Notes: generated by a model from the sequence alone, not told the origin. Shown: positions 26,442-37,300, counted from the first letter of the stretch. The stretch is 64,000 nt of DNA from Erythrobacter fulvus (GCF_028595285.1 NZ_JAQQXQ010000006.1:62001-126000), one strand, 5' to 3'. Program-made: numbers and translations.

Positions 26442-27026
26442 TCAATCCTCGTCCGTTTCGCCCCCAGAGTCGCGCGATTGTTCGATCTGCAACTTCTCGC
26501 GCACATGGGTTTGCGACATCGAGATGACGTGATCGACGCCGGCGACGGTGATCGCAAGCGTGCCGTCCTGAGTGAATTCGACGAAGCCCTTGCCCCTCAG
26601 ATACCAGATATGGAATTCGAGGCTTTCTTCAGAGCAGTACAACATCTGCTGTAGCGAATACTGGCCCACCCCGGCATCGCTGGCGATCTCTCGCCTGCGT
26701 TTGTACAGGTAAAGCAGTATCTTGCGATGCGCCTCGTCGTCGGAAAGGGCGACCCGTTCGCTTTCGGTCTCGTTGACGGGGATTTCGAACGAAAACCCTG
26801 TGTGGATCGCGTAGTCGACATTGTACTTCTCGCGCTCGGCCGGGTTCTTGAGCGCCCGATAGGCTTCAAGAACGCGTCTGAACTTATCCGTATCGGCTGT
26901 TTCCGGATGATCGGGGTGATAGGTCTTGGCAAGGTCGCGATAGGCGGCTTCAAGCGTTTTTAAATCGCACTGGGGGTGAACCTGCAGGAGGCTGTAGAAA
27001 TCAACAAACGACTGCCCGTTCGTCAC
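26442..27026 (-). CDS. J-domain protein with C-terminal winged-helix-like region
   Basis: 194 residues from a GTG start. The J domain is at the N-terminus (FYSLLQVHPQCDLKTLEAAYRDLAKTYHPD) with an intact HPD tripeptide, so it can stimulate an Hsp70. Residues about 85-175 look like a compact helical or winged-helix domain (ILLYLYKRRREIASDAGVGQYSL, WYLRGKGFVEF), and the end is acidic. It is convergent with the pilus operon, 78 bases beyond it, and not part of that transcript. Its client is unknown. Confidence 0.85.
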   Translation of the reverse strand: MTNGQSFVDFYSLLQVHPQCDLKTLEAAYRDLAKTYHPDHPETADTDKFRRVLEAYRALKNPAEREKYNVDYAIHTGFSFEIPVNETESERVALSDDEAHRKILLYLYKRRREIASDAGVGQYSLQQMLYCSEESLEFHIWYLRGKGFVEFTQDGTLAITVAGVDHVISMSQTHVREKLQIEQSRDSGGETDED

Positions 27027-27189
27027 GACGAATCCCCCCTTGCTTTACTGCCCTGCTATTCAACCGGAATTGGAATACGAATATTGCTCCGGGAAGCGCA
27101 CGGCACAAGTTGAATTTTATTTGGTGACAGCAACACGTACAGCTCTGTCCAATAGGCAGAAGCGGCCAGCCGGTGCGGGGAAGGGCGGG

Positions 27190-27897
27190 CTAGGCGTCCT
27201 GCCGCCGGTCCAGCCAGCGTGCGGCTTTCACCCCGCCGGTGATCAGGAAAGGCACCAGCACCAGCGAAAGCACCACCTTTGCCAGCACCTGGCCGATCAT
27301 CAGGTCGGTGATGTCGAATTCGCCGTAGAAGGCGAGTGTGATGAAGATCACCGAATCCACCGCCTGCGACAGCGCGGAGGCAATCGCGCCGCGCAGCATC
27401 AGGCCGATGGTGCTTTCGCCCTCTCCGCTGCCGCGCAGGCGGTCAAAGATCCAGATGTTGAGCAGCAGCGAGGTGATGTAGCTTGCCGGCCCTGCCATCC
27501 AAACGCGCCAGGTCGACTGGTGCACCCGCTCGAAGGCTGCGAGATCCTCGGGGCGGAAGGCCAGCATCTCGGACGAGGCGGGCAGCGCCAGCACCAGCTG
27601 CATCAGCAGAGCCGAAAGGCCCAATGGCAGGAAGCCCCACCATACGATCCGCTTGGCCGCCTCGCGCCCGTAAAGCTGTGAGAGCGTGGACGAGATCACC
27701 ACCAGCAGCAGGAAGGGAAAGATCCCGCTCTCCACCGCAAGGCTCGTCGGCCACAGCTGTACCTGCTTGAACGCCAGCACACCCGCCAGCACCGTCATAC
27801 CGCCGTAAAGCAGCGTATAGACAAACATCCCGAGCGGCAGCGTGATGCCTGGCGGGGTGGTCGCGGCGAAAGGGGCGGCGGACGGCGTGTCGTTCAT
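27190..27897 (-). CDS. Queuosine precursor transporter (YhhQ / VUT family)
   Basis: 235 residues from ATG 27897 (a longer in-frame form starting at 27918 adds MLATPQA). Six or so hydrophobic helices. MFVYTLLYGGMTVLAGVLAFKQV, the polar SGIFPFLLLVVISSTLSQLYGREAAKRIVWWGF and QAVDSVIFITLAFYGEF are signatures of the DUF165/YhhQ family, which imports preQ0/preQ1 for tRNA queuosine. It is divergent from nupC. I could not fit a preQ1 riboswitch to the short upstream region. Confidence 0.9.
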   Translation of the reverse strand: MNDTPSAAPFAATTPPGITLPLGMFVYTLLYGGMTVLAGVLAFKQVQLWPTSLAVESGIFPFLLLVVISSTLSQLYGREAAKRIVWWGFLPLGLSALLMQLVLALPASSEMLAFRPEDLAAFERVHQSTWRVWMAGPASYITSLLLNIWIFDRLRGSGEGESTIGLMLRGAIASALSQAVDSVIFITLAFYGEFDITDLMIGQVLAKVVLSLVLVPFLITGGVKAARWLDRRQDA

Positions 27898-28101
27898 CGC
27901 CTGAGGCGTAGCCAGCACGGGGGCAAAAGAAAAGCGTTGCCCAAGCGGCTGTCACCACAATGTCGCATCGCCTGCTTGCAAGTGGCGATGCAAACTGCCA
28001 CGCCCGCGCCAGACAAATACGAGGCTACGGCTTCGCTGCAACGGGGATCGGGTCGCCTCAACGCGGGCGCAAACCGGCAAGACAAGGGGCCATTCGCTGC
28101 C

Positions 28102-29580
28102 GTGAACGAGAGTATCACGTCCATCCTGCTGAGCCTCGCAGGGATCGTCGCCATTCTGGGCATCGCCTTTGCGCTTTCATCGGGCCGCCGCAGGATCAAC
28201 CTGCGCGTGGTCGGTGCGGCCTTCGCGTTGCAGGCCTTCACCGCGCTGATCGTGCTGCGCACCGATATCGGTGTGGCGGTGATCGGCGGGCTTTCGGGCG
28301 GTGTGATCGCGCTGCTCGATTTCTCCAAGGTGGGCATCACCTCGGTGTTCGGCCCGATGGAAGGCAATCCCTTCGCCAACACCTTTGTCATTGCCGCGCT
28401 GCCGGTGATCGTGTTCTTCGCGGCGATCGTCTCGATCCTCTACCACCTCGGCATCATGCAGCGGCTGGTGCGCTGGGTGGGCGGGGCGATCGGCTGGATC
28501 ACCGGGATCAGCAAGGTCGAGGCGCTGGGCGCGGCCGCCAATATCTTCGTCGGCCAGTCGGAAAGCCCGCTGGTGGTGCGCCCCTATCTCGCCGCGCTGC
28601 CGCCCGCACGCCTGTTCACGCTGATGGCGGTTGGCATGGCGGGCGTGGCGGGGACGATCCTTGCCGCCTATGCCAGCTTCATCGGCGAAGAGGCGGTGCC
28701 GTTCCTGCTCGCCGCCGCGTTCATGTCGGCACCGGGCGGGATTCTGATGGCCAAGATCATCATGCCCGACGATGCGCCTTCTGCTCTTAACCGCGACCAT
28801 GCCATCGGCGCGGCGGCAGTGGCGCGGGCGCGCGGCAAGGGCAATGCGGTTGCAGAGGCCACCCGCGTCGTCATGTATGACGAGAACGGGCAGGAAATCG
28901 AACTGCCGCAATCGCGCATCAGCTCCACCGGGCCGGCCTCGATCCTCGAAAGCGGCAAGGCGGATGAAGTGACGGCGGCGGAAACCTTCGAGGAAGGCCA
29001 GCGCCCTGCCAACATCATCGAGGCTGCCGCCCAGGGCACCCAGACCGGGGTCAAGCTGGCGGTCGCGGTGGGCGCCATGGTGATGGTGTTTGTCGCGCTG
29101 GTGGCGCTGGCCAACGGCATGCTCGGCGGGATCGGATCGGGCGTCGTCGCGCTGGCCGGCGGCCTTGGTATGCCGCTGGGTGCCGAAAGCGCCGAATGGC
29201 TGACCACGCTCAGTTTCCAGAAGCTGCTTGGCTATCTGTTCGCGCCGGTGATGTTCCTGATCGGGATTGCCGACTGGGATCAGGCGCAGATTGCAGGCGG
29301 ATTGTTCGGCACCAAGATCGTGCTCAACGAATTCGTCGCCTTCATCGATCTGGGCGCAATGACCGATGGCCAGCTGACCGAACGCAGCCGCGCGATCGTG
29401 ACCTTTGCTCTGTGCGGGTTTGCCAATTTCTCGTCGATCGCGATCCAGATGGCGGTGACCGGCGGGCTCGCCCCCAACCAGCGCCCGGTGATTGCCAAGC
29501 TGGGTCTGAAGGCGCTGGCCGCGGGCAGCCTTGCCAACCTGATGAGCGCGGCGCTGGCGAGCCTGTTTCTGCCGCTCTGA
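28102..29580 (+). CDS. NupC-family concentrative nucleoside transporter
   Basis: Imports nucleosides with H+ or Na+. I prefer the GTG at 28102 (492 aa, N-terminus NESITSILLSLAGIVAILGIAFALSS); in-frame codons upstream to 27937 do not encode a sensible N-terminus. Family signatures include VFGPMEGNPFANTFVIAALPVIVFFAAI, ANIFVGQSESPLVVRPYL, GTKIVLNEFVAF and ALCGFANFSSIAIQ. A cytoplasmic insertion of about 90 residues between the two halves (after LMAKIIMPDD) makes it longer than the ~400-residue E. coli NupC. It is divergent from the queuosine-precursor transporter. Confidence 0.9.
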   Translation: MNESITSILLSLAGIVAILGIAFALSSGRRRINLRVVGAAFALQAFTALIVLRTDIGVAVIGGLSGGVIALLDFSKVGITSVFGPMEGNPFANTFVIAALPVIVFFAAIVSILYHLGIMQRLVRWVGGAIGWITGISKVEALGAAANIFVGQSESPLVVRPYLAALPPARLFTLMAVGMAGVAGTILAAYASFIGEEAVPFLLAAAFMSAPGGILMAKIIMPDDAPSALNRDHAIGAAAVARARGKGNAVAEATRVVMYDENGQEIELPQSRISSTGPASILESGKADEVTAAETFEEGQRPANIIEAAAQGTQTGVKLAVAVGAMVMVFVALVALANGMLGGIGSGVVALAGGLGMPLGAESAEWLTTLSFQKLLGYLFAPVMFLIGIADWDQAQIAGGLFGTKIVLNEFVAFIDLGAMTDGQLTERSRAIVTFALCGFANFSSIAIQMAVTGGLAPNQRPVIAKLGLKALAAGSLANLMSAALASLFLPL

Positions 29581-29622
29581 TCCTCTTGGCAGAAAGGCAG
29601 GCGCAGGTGTAAGGCCGCGCGC

Positions 29623-30552
29623 ATGAACGAAATCGCATCCGTCAGCCTCGCCCAGCCGCTTGAAAACATCGCCGACGAACTCGGTCGCAGTTTTGCCGAA
29701 TACGGCTTTGCCGTGGTCCGCGATCACGGCATCCCGCAGAGCCTGATCGACGAGGCCGAAGCCGTCTCCAAGGCGTTCTTCGCGCTGCCCGACGCGGTCA
29801 AGCGCGCTTACAAGATCGAAGGCGGCGGCGGCGCGCGCGGCTATACCCCGTTCGGCACCGAAAAGGCCAAGGATGCCGAGGTGTTCGATCTCAAGGAATT
29901 CTGGCACGTCGGGCGCGATCTGCCCGCCGATCATCCGCTGGCGCAGTTCATGGCCCCCAACATCTGGCCTGCCGAGGTCGAGGGCTTCCGCGAAACCATG
30001 AGCGCGCTGTTCACCGCATTCGAAGTCGCTGGTGCCCGCGTGCTCGAAGCGATCGCGCTGCACCTGGGCCGTCCGCGTGATTTCTTCGCGGCCTCCGTCG
30101 AGGACGGCAATTCGGTGATGCGCCTGCTGCACTATCCGCCGCTGGGCGACGACGCCCCCGAAGGGGCGATTCGCGCCGCTGCGCATGGTGACATCAACAC
30201 CATCACGCTGCTGCTCGGCGCCGAGGAAGCGGGGCTCGAACTGCTGACGAAGCAGGGCGAGTGGCTACCGATCCCGGCAGTGGAAGGCGCGCTGGTGATC
30301 AATGTCGGCGATATGCTCGAACGCCAGACCAACGGGCGGCTGCGCTCGACCACGCACCGGGTGGTGAACCCGCGCGGGGAAGCGGCAAGGCGTTCGCGCT
30401 ATTCCATGCCCTTTTTCCTGCATTTCCGGCCTGATTTCCTGATCGAGCCGCTGCCGGAATGCATCTCTGCCGACGATGCAGCCCCGCCGCCGGCACCGAT
30501 CAGTGCGCATGATTTCCTCATGCAGCGCCTGCGCGAGATCAATCTCGCCTGA
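29623..30552 (+). CDS. 2-oxoglutarate/Fe(II) oxygenase, isopenicillin N synthase-like
   Basis: 309 residues. An N-terminal DIOX_N-type segment (YGFAVVRDHGIPQSLIDEA) is followed by the double-stranded beta-helix core. The iron ligands are intact: His188 and Asp190 in AAHGDINTITLL, and His245 in STTHRVVNP. The R-x-S that binds 2-oxoglutarate is RYSMPFFL. The substrate is unknown; relatives include ethylene-forming and gibberellin-type oxidases, but nothing points to a pathway here. It lies 42 bases after nupC and may share its transcript. Confidence 0.88.
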   Translation: MNEIASVSLAQPLENIADELGRSFAEYGFAVVRDHGIPQSLIDEAEAVSKAFFALPDAVKRAYKIEGGGGARGYTPFGTEKAKDAEVFDLKEFWHVGRDLPADHPLAQFMAPNIWPAEVEGFRETMSALFTAFEVAGARVLEAIALHLGRPRDFFAASVEDGNSVMRLLHYPPLGDDAPEGAIRAAAHGDINTITLLLGAEEAGLELLTKQGEWLPIPAVEGALVINVGDMLERQTNGRLRSTTHRVVNPRGEAARRSRYSMPFFLHFRPDFLIEPLPECISADDAAPPPAPISAHDFLMQRLREINLA

Positions 30553-30699
30553 GTCGCGCGGGACGCGGTGGACGGGCTTACCCAAAAAACCCTGATTCGT
30601 TGCGTAGATGCAACACCTGCAACAGAAGTCGCGCAAATCCGCCGGATTCTGTGTGCCCGAAGTCACGCTTTCCGAGGAAACGCGTTATGGCCGCGGCGG

Positions 30700-30728
30700 G
30701 TTTCATCAAACTGTCACAGAACAGTCGC
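30700..30728 (+). promoter_or_regulatory. Candidate Pho box upstream of the Oar-like receptor
   Basis: Three 7-mers spaced 11 bases apart: GTTTCAT, CTGTCAC and CAGTCGC, with AT-rich CAAA and AGAA spacers. They match the PhoB half-site CTGTCAT/C at 5, 7 and 5 positions. They end 74 bases before the receptor start codon. A 13-bp dyad AATCCG-C-CGGATT lies further upstream at 30636-30648. Predicted by consensus only. Confidence 0.45.
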
Positions 30729-30802
30729 TTTTCCGCAGTCACGCGGGCCTAGGGGAGCCCGGCAACCGATCTCTCTCTCCACTGTCACCAGGGGCTACTT
30801 TC

Positions 30803-33800
30803 ATGAAGCTTAAGTATCTTCTTGCCGCAAGCGTCGTCAGCCTTGCCGCAACCACCACTTTCGTCGCGGCACCGGCCGCCGCCCAGCAGATCACCTCGGG
30901 CGTCGAAGGCCAGGTCACCGATGAAAACGGCAACCCGCTCGCCGGCGCCGTCGTCACCGTGACCAACGCCGCGAACAACGCGACCCGCACCACCACCACC
31001 GATTCCAACGGCGGCTTCCGCATCGTCTCGCTGCAGCCGGGCGAATACCAGATCACCGTGACCGCCGACGGCTTCGAAGGCCAGACGGTTGAAAGCGTGA
31101 ACACCAACATCGGTGGCCGCACCGCGTTTAACTTCGCGCTGGCTTCGACCGCTGCCGGTTCGGCCGACAACACCATCATCGTTACCGGCGCCCGCGCCCG
31201 CGTAAGCCAGGTCGCTGTCGGCCCGGGCACCGCGTTCGGCCAGGAAGAGCTCGAATCCTTCCCGTCGATCACCCGCGACATCCGCGACATCATCCGCATC
31301 GACCCGCGCGTTGCGCTGGACAACCAGAACGACGTCGAGCGCATTTCCTGCCTCGGCGGCAACGACCGTTCGAACACCTTCACCGTTGACGGTATCGTGC
31401 AGGCGGACACCTTCGGCCTCAACGGCACGCCGTTTGCCGCGCGTAACGCGCTGCCGCTGCCGTTCGACGTGGTCGACCAGGTTTCGGTCGAATTCGCGCC
31501 GTTCGACGTCGAATATTCGGAATTCACCGGCTGTCTCGTCAACGTCGTCACCAAGGCGGGCGGCAACGAGTTCCACGGCTCGGCCTTCATCACCTATTTC
31601 GATGGCGGCATGGTCGGCGATCTCGACACCGGCAGCCAGGAAAAGCGCTGGGGCGCCACCCTGTCTGGCCCGATCATCAAGGACCGTCTGTTCTTCTCGT
31701 TCGGCTATGAAGAAACCGATCTGGGCGACGGCAATGAATTCGGCCCCGCCGGCGGCGGTTTCGTGAACGAAGCCAACTTCGTCACCCAGGACCAGTTCAA
31801 CGAATTCGCTCGCATCGCGCGCGACGTCTATGGTCAGGACACCGGCGGTTACCCGACCGCGCTGCCCGAAGCTTCGGTGCGTTACTTCGGTCGTCTCGAC
31901 GCCGTGCTTGCCGAAGGTCACCGTCTCGAAGCCACCTACCAGCGGCTTGAGGAAACCAACGTCGAAAGCGATTTCGGCGGCCAGAACCTGACCGGCCTCA
32001 ACTCGTTCGAGGACGAAGGCACGCTGTCGGACTACTACTCGGTCCGTCTCTATTCGGAATGGAGCGACTCGGTTTCGACCGAACTGCGCGTGAGCCGCGC
32101 CGAAGTCGGTGACGTGCAGGGCCCTGTCGGCGGCGGCGAAGCCCAGTCCGACAGCCCGATCGTGCGTCTCGTCGTCGGCGTTGAACCGGTTGCCGGCCTG
32201 ACCACGCAGGAAGGCCTGCTGTCGACCGGCCCGGGCATCTTCCGCTCGGCCAACCAGCTCGACACCCGGATCGATCAGGCCCGCTTCCAGATGAACATCG
32301 ACGCTGGCGGCGGCCACTTCTTCAAGCTCGGCGCCGAAGTGAACGATCTGTCGGTTTACAACCTGTTCGCCGTCAACGCGACCGGTTCGCTGTACTTCCG
32401 CAACCTCGCCGACTTCGAAGCCGGCCTGCTGTCGCCGGGTTCGACGATCTTCCCGACCCAGCAGCAGATCGTCGACGGTCTGTCGGTCGCGGGTGACATC
32501 AACGCCTCGCCCAGCGGCGACATCAACGAAGCCGCCGCGCGCTTCGGCCGTACCATCTGGTCGTTCTACGCCCAGGACGAATGGCAGGCGACCGATCAGC
32601 TGGCGATCAACGCCGGTGTCCGCGTGCAGCTCTATTCGGGCGATGCGCCGCGGGCCAACCCGCAGTTCCTCGACCGCTACGGCTTCACCAACGCCAACCC
32701 GTTCAGCCGCCTCGACCCGGTGCTCCTGCCGCGCGTTTCGGCGACCTACGAGTTCGACAATGACGGCTTCTTCTCGGGCTCGCGCCTGACCGGCGGCGTC
32801 GGCGTGTTCTCGGGCGGTGACCCGGTGGTGTACTTCTCGAACGCCTTCTCGAACAACGGCTTCTCGACCGGCCTCGGCACCTCGGCGAACTGCTCGGCAG
32901 CCGATCTGCCGCGCAACGCCGATGGTCAGCCCTCGGTGCTCGACGCATCAGGCAACTTCACCGGCTTCCCGGCCTGTATCCGGGCTGCCGGTTCGGCTGA
33001 AGCGGCTGCGGGTCTGGCCGACACCCAGTCGACCGATCCCGAGTTCGACGTTCCGACCGTGGTTCGTGCCAATATCGGCTTTGCCACCACCTTCGGCACC
33101 GAAACCGGCTTCTTCAGCAACTGGAAGCTGAACCTCGACTACATCTACTCGCGGTTCAACGACACGCTGAACTTCGTCGACCTGTCGCAGACCCCGAACA
33201 TCACCCGTGGCCTCAACGGCTTCACGGTTGACGGGCGTCCGATCTACGCGGCGATCGACCCGAACGATCCGGATGCGGCGGGCTGCAACGCCACGCTCGA
33301 CTACTCGGGCGGCACGCCGCCGGTGTGGCAGGGTGTCACCGCGCAGTGCTTCAACCGCATCGGCCGTGACGACGAAATCCAGCTCACCAACGGGCCGAGC
33401 TACGAAAGCCACGTCGCCTCGATCATCCTGTCGAAGCGTTTCCAGGGCGGTCTGTTCACCCAGGGCGGTTCGTTCAACGTGAACTTCGGCTACGCCTTCA
33501 CCGACTCGGAGAACAACCGCAACAACGGTTCGTCGACCGCGACTTCGTCGTACGACGTCACCGCGGCCTTCGATCGTCAGAACCCGGCGGTGTCGACTTC
33601 GAACTTCGAAGTGCGTCACAACATCACCGCGACCTTCAACCTGCGTGAAGAGTTCATCGACGGTTACGATACCAACTTCGGTATCTTCTTCCGGGCGCGT
33701 TCGGGCCTCCCGTACAGCCTGACCTTCGATAACGGCGGCGTGTTCAACGACAGCGCTTCGGGCACCGACAACGCGCTGCTCTACATCCCGAGCGGCGTGA

Positions 33801-34219
33801 ACGATCCGAACGTGTCGCCCTTGTCGAATGCTGCTGCGGTGGCGAGCCTGATCGACTACGTGAACGCCAGCGGGTGCGACTTCACCCCGGGTGCCTCGAT
33901 CGCGCGCAACACCTGTAACCAGGACTGGCACTTCGACATGGACCTGCGTTTCAGCCAGGAACTGCCGTTCATCGGCAAGCTCACCGGCATCACGCAGGAC
34001 AAGGTCACGCTGTTCGCGGACTTCCAGAACTTCCTCAACCTGCTCGACAATGACTGGAACGTGCTGCGTCGCCGTCCGGAATTCGTCGACGTGGTCGATG
34101 GCGGTGTGGACTCGCAGGGCCGCTACATCATCAGCGGCTTCGCGCCGGACGATCAGAACTTCATCGCTCCGGGGCCGTCGGCATGGCGGATCCAGATCGG
34201 TGCGCGCTACGAATTCTAA
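30803..34219 (+). CDS. Oar-like TonB-dependent receptor with carboxypeptidase-regulatory-like domain
   Basis: 1138 residues from ATG 30803. The signal peptide MKLKYLLAASVVSLAATTTF is cut near AAAQ. A CarboxypepD_reg-like beta-sandwich spans about 30-115 (SGVEGQVTDENGNPLAGAVV, GGFRIVSLQPGEYQITV), and IIVTGARARV looks like a TonB box. A plug domain follows (DIRDIIRIDPRVALDNQND, TFTVDGIVQAD, FDVEYSEFTGCLVNVVTKAG), then a large barrel ending in WRIQIGARYEF, with the aromatic C-terminus of outer-membrane barrels. Oar-type receptors take up large substrates or interact with phosphate-stress pathways; the ligand is unknown. It is a single-gene unit, with a Pho-box-like site upstream and a hairpin downstream. 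Confidence 0.92.
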   Translation: MKLKYLLAASVVSLAATTTFVAAPAAAQQITSGVEGQVTDENGNPLAGAVVTVTNAANNATRTTTTDSNGGFRIVSLQPGEYQITVTADGFEGQTVESVNTNIGGRTAFNFALASTAAGSADNTIIVTGARARVSQVAVGPGTAFGQEELESFPSITRDIRDIIRIDPRVALDNQNDVERISCLGGNDRSNTFTVDGIVQADTFGLNGTPFAARNALPLPFDVVDQVSVEFAPFDVEYSEFTGCLVNVVTKAGGNEFHGSAFITYFDGGMVGDLDTGSQEKRWGATLSGPIIKDRLFFSFGYEETDLGDGNEFGPAGGGFVNEANFVTQDQFNEFARIARDVYGQDTGGYPTALPEASVRYFGRLDAVLAEGHRLEATYQRLEETNVESDFGGQNLTGLNSFEDEGTLSDYYSVRLYSEWSDSVSTELRVSRAEVGDVQGPVGGGEAQSDSPIVRLVVGVEPVAGLTTQEGLLSTGPGIFRSANQLDTRIDQARFQMNIDAGGGHFFKLGAEVNDLSVYNLFAVNATGSLYFRNLADFEAGLLSPGSTIFPTQQQIVDGLSVAGDINASPSGDINEAAARFGRTIWSFYAQDEWQATDQLAINAGVRVQLYSGDAPRANPQFLDRYGFTNANPFSRLDPVLLPRVSATYEFDNDGFFSGSRLTGGVGVFSGGDPVVYFSNAFSNNGFSTGLGTSANCSAADLPRNADGQPSVLDASGNFTGFPACIRAAGSAEAAAGLADTQSTDPEFDVPTVVRANIGFATTFGTETGFFSNWKLNLDYIYSRFNDTLNFVDLSQTPNITRGLNGFTVDGRPIYAAIDPNDPDAAGCNATLDYSGGTPPVWQGVTAQCFNRIGRDDEIQLTNGPSYESHVASIILSKRFQGGLFTQGGSFNVNFGYAFTDSENNRNNGSSTATSSYDVTAAFDRQNPAVSTSNFEVRHNITATFNLREEFIDGYDTNFGIFFRARSGLPYSLTFDNGGVFNDSASGTDNALLYIPSGVNDPNVSPLSNAAAVASLIDYVNASGCDFTPGASIARNTCNQDWHFDMDLRFSQELPFIGKLTGITQDKVTLFADFQNFLNLLDNDWNVLRRRPEFVDVVDGGVDSQGRYIISGFAPDDQNFIAPGPSAWRIQIGARYEF

Positions 34220-34253
34220 TTCGTAAAGCGGCCTGATCTTTCAGGACAAGTGA

Positions 34254-34286
34254 GCGGCGGGGCCTTCGGGCTCCGCCGTTTGCGTT
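34254..34286 (+). terminator. Hairpin terminator after the Oar-like receptor
   Basis: CGGCGG-G-GCC, TTCG loop, GGC-T-CCGCCG followed by TTTGCGTTT. A stable stem with a UUCG-type tetraloop 35 bases after the receptor stop codon, also lying at the 3' end of the convergent histidine kinase gene. Confidence 0.65.
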
Positions 34287-34329
34287 TGGGGGCAGGGCAG
34301 ATGCTGCGGACGCGCCGGGGCAGAGGCGT

Positions 34330-37300
34330 TCAACCCGCTGCGTCGCCGATCTTGCGCTGTCCGGTTTCCGCCGGATGATCGGCGAGCGCCAGCAATTCGC
34401 GCGCCAGCGTCACGCAGGCCTCGCCCGACTGCTCCATCGCCAGCGCCCGTTCGAGCGCCGCCGCGCTCTCGCCCAACGCGGCCTCGCCGAACATTCCGGC
34501 TGTGCCGGCCAGCTTGTGCAGCAGCAGTGCGAGCGTTTCGCCCGATACCGCTGCCGCCGCCGGTCGGGGCGCGGCCAGCGTGCCGTCGCGCAGTGCGGCG
34601 CGAACCGCCTCCACCGCCTCGCGCCGCCGCGCCTCCCAGCGAGCGAGCAGGCGCGGCGAATGCGGCCGGACCGGCCAACCGGAGACACGCTCCCCGCGCG
34701 CTCTGCCTGCTTCCGTGACGGGGACAGTCTCGACGATGCGTGTCGGCAGCCAACGCTGGAGCGCGCGCACCAGATCGCGCAGCGCAACCGGCTTGGCGAG
34801 ATGCGCCTGCATCCCCGCAGCCCGCGCGGCGGCGATATCTTCGGGAAAGGCATTCGCAGTCAGCGCGATGATCGGCAGCAAGTCCGGCCCGATCCCCTCG
34901 GCCCGAATCGCGCGGGTCGCGGCATAGCCGTCGCACCCGGGCATCTGCACGTCCATCAGCACCAGATCGAACAGCTTGTCGCGCATCACGCTGTCGATCA
35001 CCATCGCGATCGCTTCGTTCCCGTCATGCGCGATGGCGACATCCTGCCCGCAACGTTCGAGCATCTCGCTCACCAGCATGCGGTTGATGTCGTGATCCTC
35101 GACCAGCAGGATCCGAGACGCCGGGGGCATTTCTGCCTCTTCGGCATCCCCCGCTTCTTCCGCCGCGCGTTCTGCCTGCGCCAATTGCGCGGGCAGCACC
35201 AGCGTGAAGCGCGATCCCTTGCCCGGTTCGCTTTCCACCTCGATCCGCCCGCCCAGCAATCCGGCCAGCTGGCGGCTGATCGACAGTCCCAGTCCGGTGC
35301 CGCCAAACCGCCGTGCGATGTCGCTTTCCCCTTGCGTGAAGGGGTGGAAGATCATTTCCAGCCGGTTGGCGCTGATGCCGATCCCGGTATCGGCAATGCT
35401 GATGCGGATGCCATCTTCGCCCACCGCATAGGCCAGCGTGATCGCCCCTGCCTCGGTGAATTTCACCGCATTGCCGAGCAGGTTGAGCACGATCTGGCGC
35501 AGCCGCAGCCCGTCGGTCACGATCCAAGGGCGGCGCTGATCGTCGCCGTCATGTCGGGGCAGATCGTCATCGTCGTTCGCGAAGACGAGGGTCAGGCCTT
35601 TTCTCTCTGCCGTCAGGCGGTGCAGCGCTGCGCACTCCGCCAGGGTGGCGTGCAGATCGACCGGCGCGTGATCGATCCCAAACTGGCCGCTTTCGATCTT
35701 CGACAAATCCAGCACATCATTGAGCAGCATCATCATCGAACGGCCGGATTCGACGATCATCTGCGCATGGCGGCGCTGATCGGGGTCCAGCTCGCCGCGA
35801 AGCATCAATTCGGCAAAGCCCAGCACGCCGTTCATCGGTGTGCGGATCTCGTGGCTCATATTGGCAAGGAATTCGCTTTTGGCCTGTGCCGCATTCTCGG
35901 CATGGCGGCGGGCGCGGGTCAGCAGCAGCTCCAGCTCGACCCGCTCGGTCACATCGCGCGCGGCCACGACCACGCCTTCGCGCAAGCCGGTTTCGGGATT
36001 GCGGATGATCGCGCAGTCGGCCTCGAGAAACACGGGGCTGCCGTCGGGATTGTCCTCGACCCGGCGATAGGTCACGCGTTCCTTGTCGGACGTGCCGTCG
36101 AACAACCGCCCCAGCGCCTGCATCGCCCGGTCGTGCGCTTCGGGGTGCAGCCGTGCAGTCACCGGCTTGCCGACATAGGTTTCGGGCGGCGCCCCCATCA
36201 CCTCGCGCACCGAAGGCGAGGCATAGGTGCACACGCCATCGAGGTCATAGCGCAGCACCGCATCGGTGATATTCTCGGCCAGCAGATCGACCTGCCGCTT
36301 GCCCGCTTCGAGCTGGGTCATGATCCGGTCTCGCCCGGCGAGGATCGCGGCCACGGGCAGACCGGTCAGGAAGTTGGCGGCGACGAAGGCTTGCAGCAGG
36401 TGCAGCTGGGTCATCCCCGCGGACGAGGCGGCGGCGATCGGCCCGAATCCCGCCCATGTCATCACCCCGGCCACCAGCGCCACCCCGGCCACATGCACCG
36501 CCGTGCCGAGGCTGCCGAGCCGGAAGGCGTGCAGCAGTGTGATCGGCTGGATCAGGAACATCAGCGGATAATGCGCCTGATTGAATACCAGCAGCGCGCA
36601 GGTCATCCCTGCGATCAGCAGCCCGAACCCCTCCCACCGCCGCGCAGAGGCAAACGGCAGGCCGCCGCGCACCCAGTCGACCAGCAGCAGTCCGGGCGGC
36701 ACGATCAGCACCATCGCCATGCTGTCGGTCAGGAACCACGTGACCGAACCTTCGCGGACTGCCGCCAGTTGGCCACCCATGATCGGCGCGACCAGCACGG
36801 TCGAGACCAACGGGCCGACCAGCCCGCCGGCCCAGACGAAGCGGGCAAGATCGGACAGGCGGCTCATGTCGATTGGCCGGTCATCCGCAGTGCGCGTCAG
36901 GCTCACTACCAATGCGATCTCGACGATATTGGCCAGCGAGAACAAAAGCGCGGTCTGCCATGGCAGTTGTAGCACCTGATTGGCGGCAAGGCTGGCAAGG
37001 AAGGCCAGCGCGAGGAAAAGCCATTCATTGCCGAGCCGTGCGCGCAGCAGCAGCACGACCGCCAGCGCATTGGGCAGCCATACGGGCGCCACCATCGCTA
37101 GGCCGCGATCGGGGAGCAGGCTGAGGCAGGCCAGCGCAAGGTAGGCCGCGCCGCCCAGCACGGACAGGACCAGCGAGCGATGATCGATCGGTCCGGCCGC
37201 CAGCCGCACATGCGCCAGCCACGCATCACGCATCCGCTGCGCGCGTGGCTGCGGCGGTGCCTCTGTTTCCGGGCCGGCGCAGGACATGCGAACGCCGCTT

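Noticed and set aside
27895..28101. preQ1 riboswitch before the queuosine-precursor transporter
   Set aside because: The short upstream sequence could not be fitted to a preQ1 aptamer by eye.
28177..30186. Minus-strand frame (669 aa) opposite nupC and the 2OG oxygenase
   Set aside because: Runs antisense across two real genes; His/Arg-rich shadow composition.
34375..36972. Long plus-strand frame (865 aa) opposite the MASE1 hybrid kinase
   Set aside because: Mirrors the kinase gene in a high-GC shadow frame; the kinase has all phosphorelay motifs.
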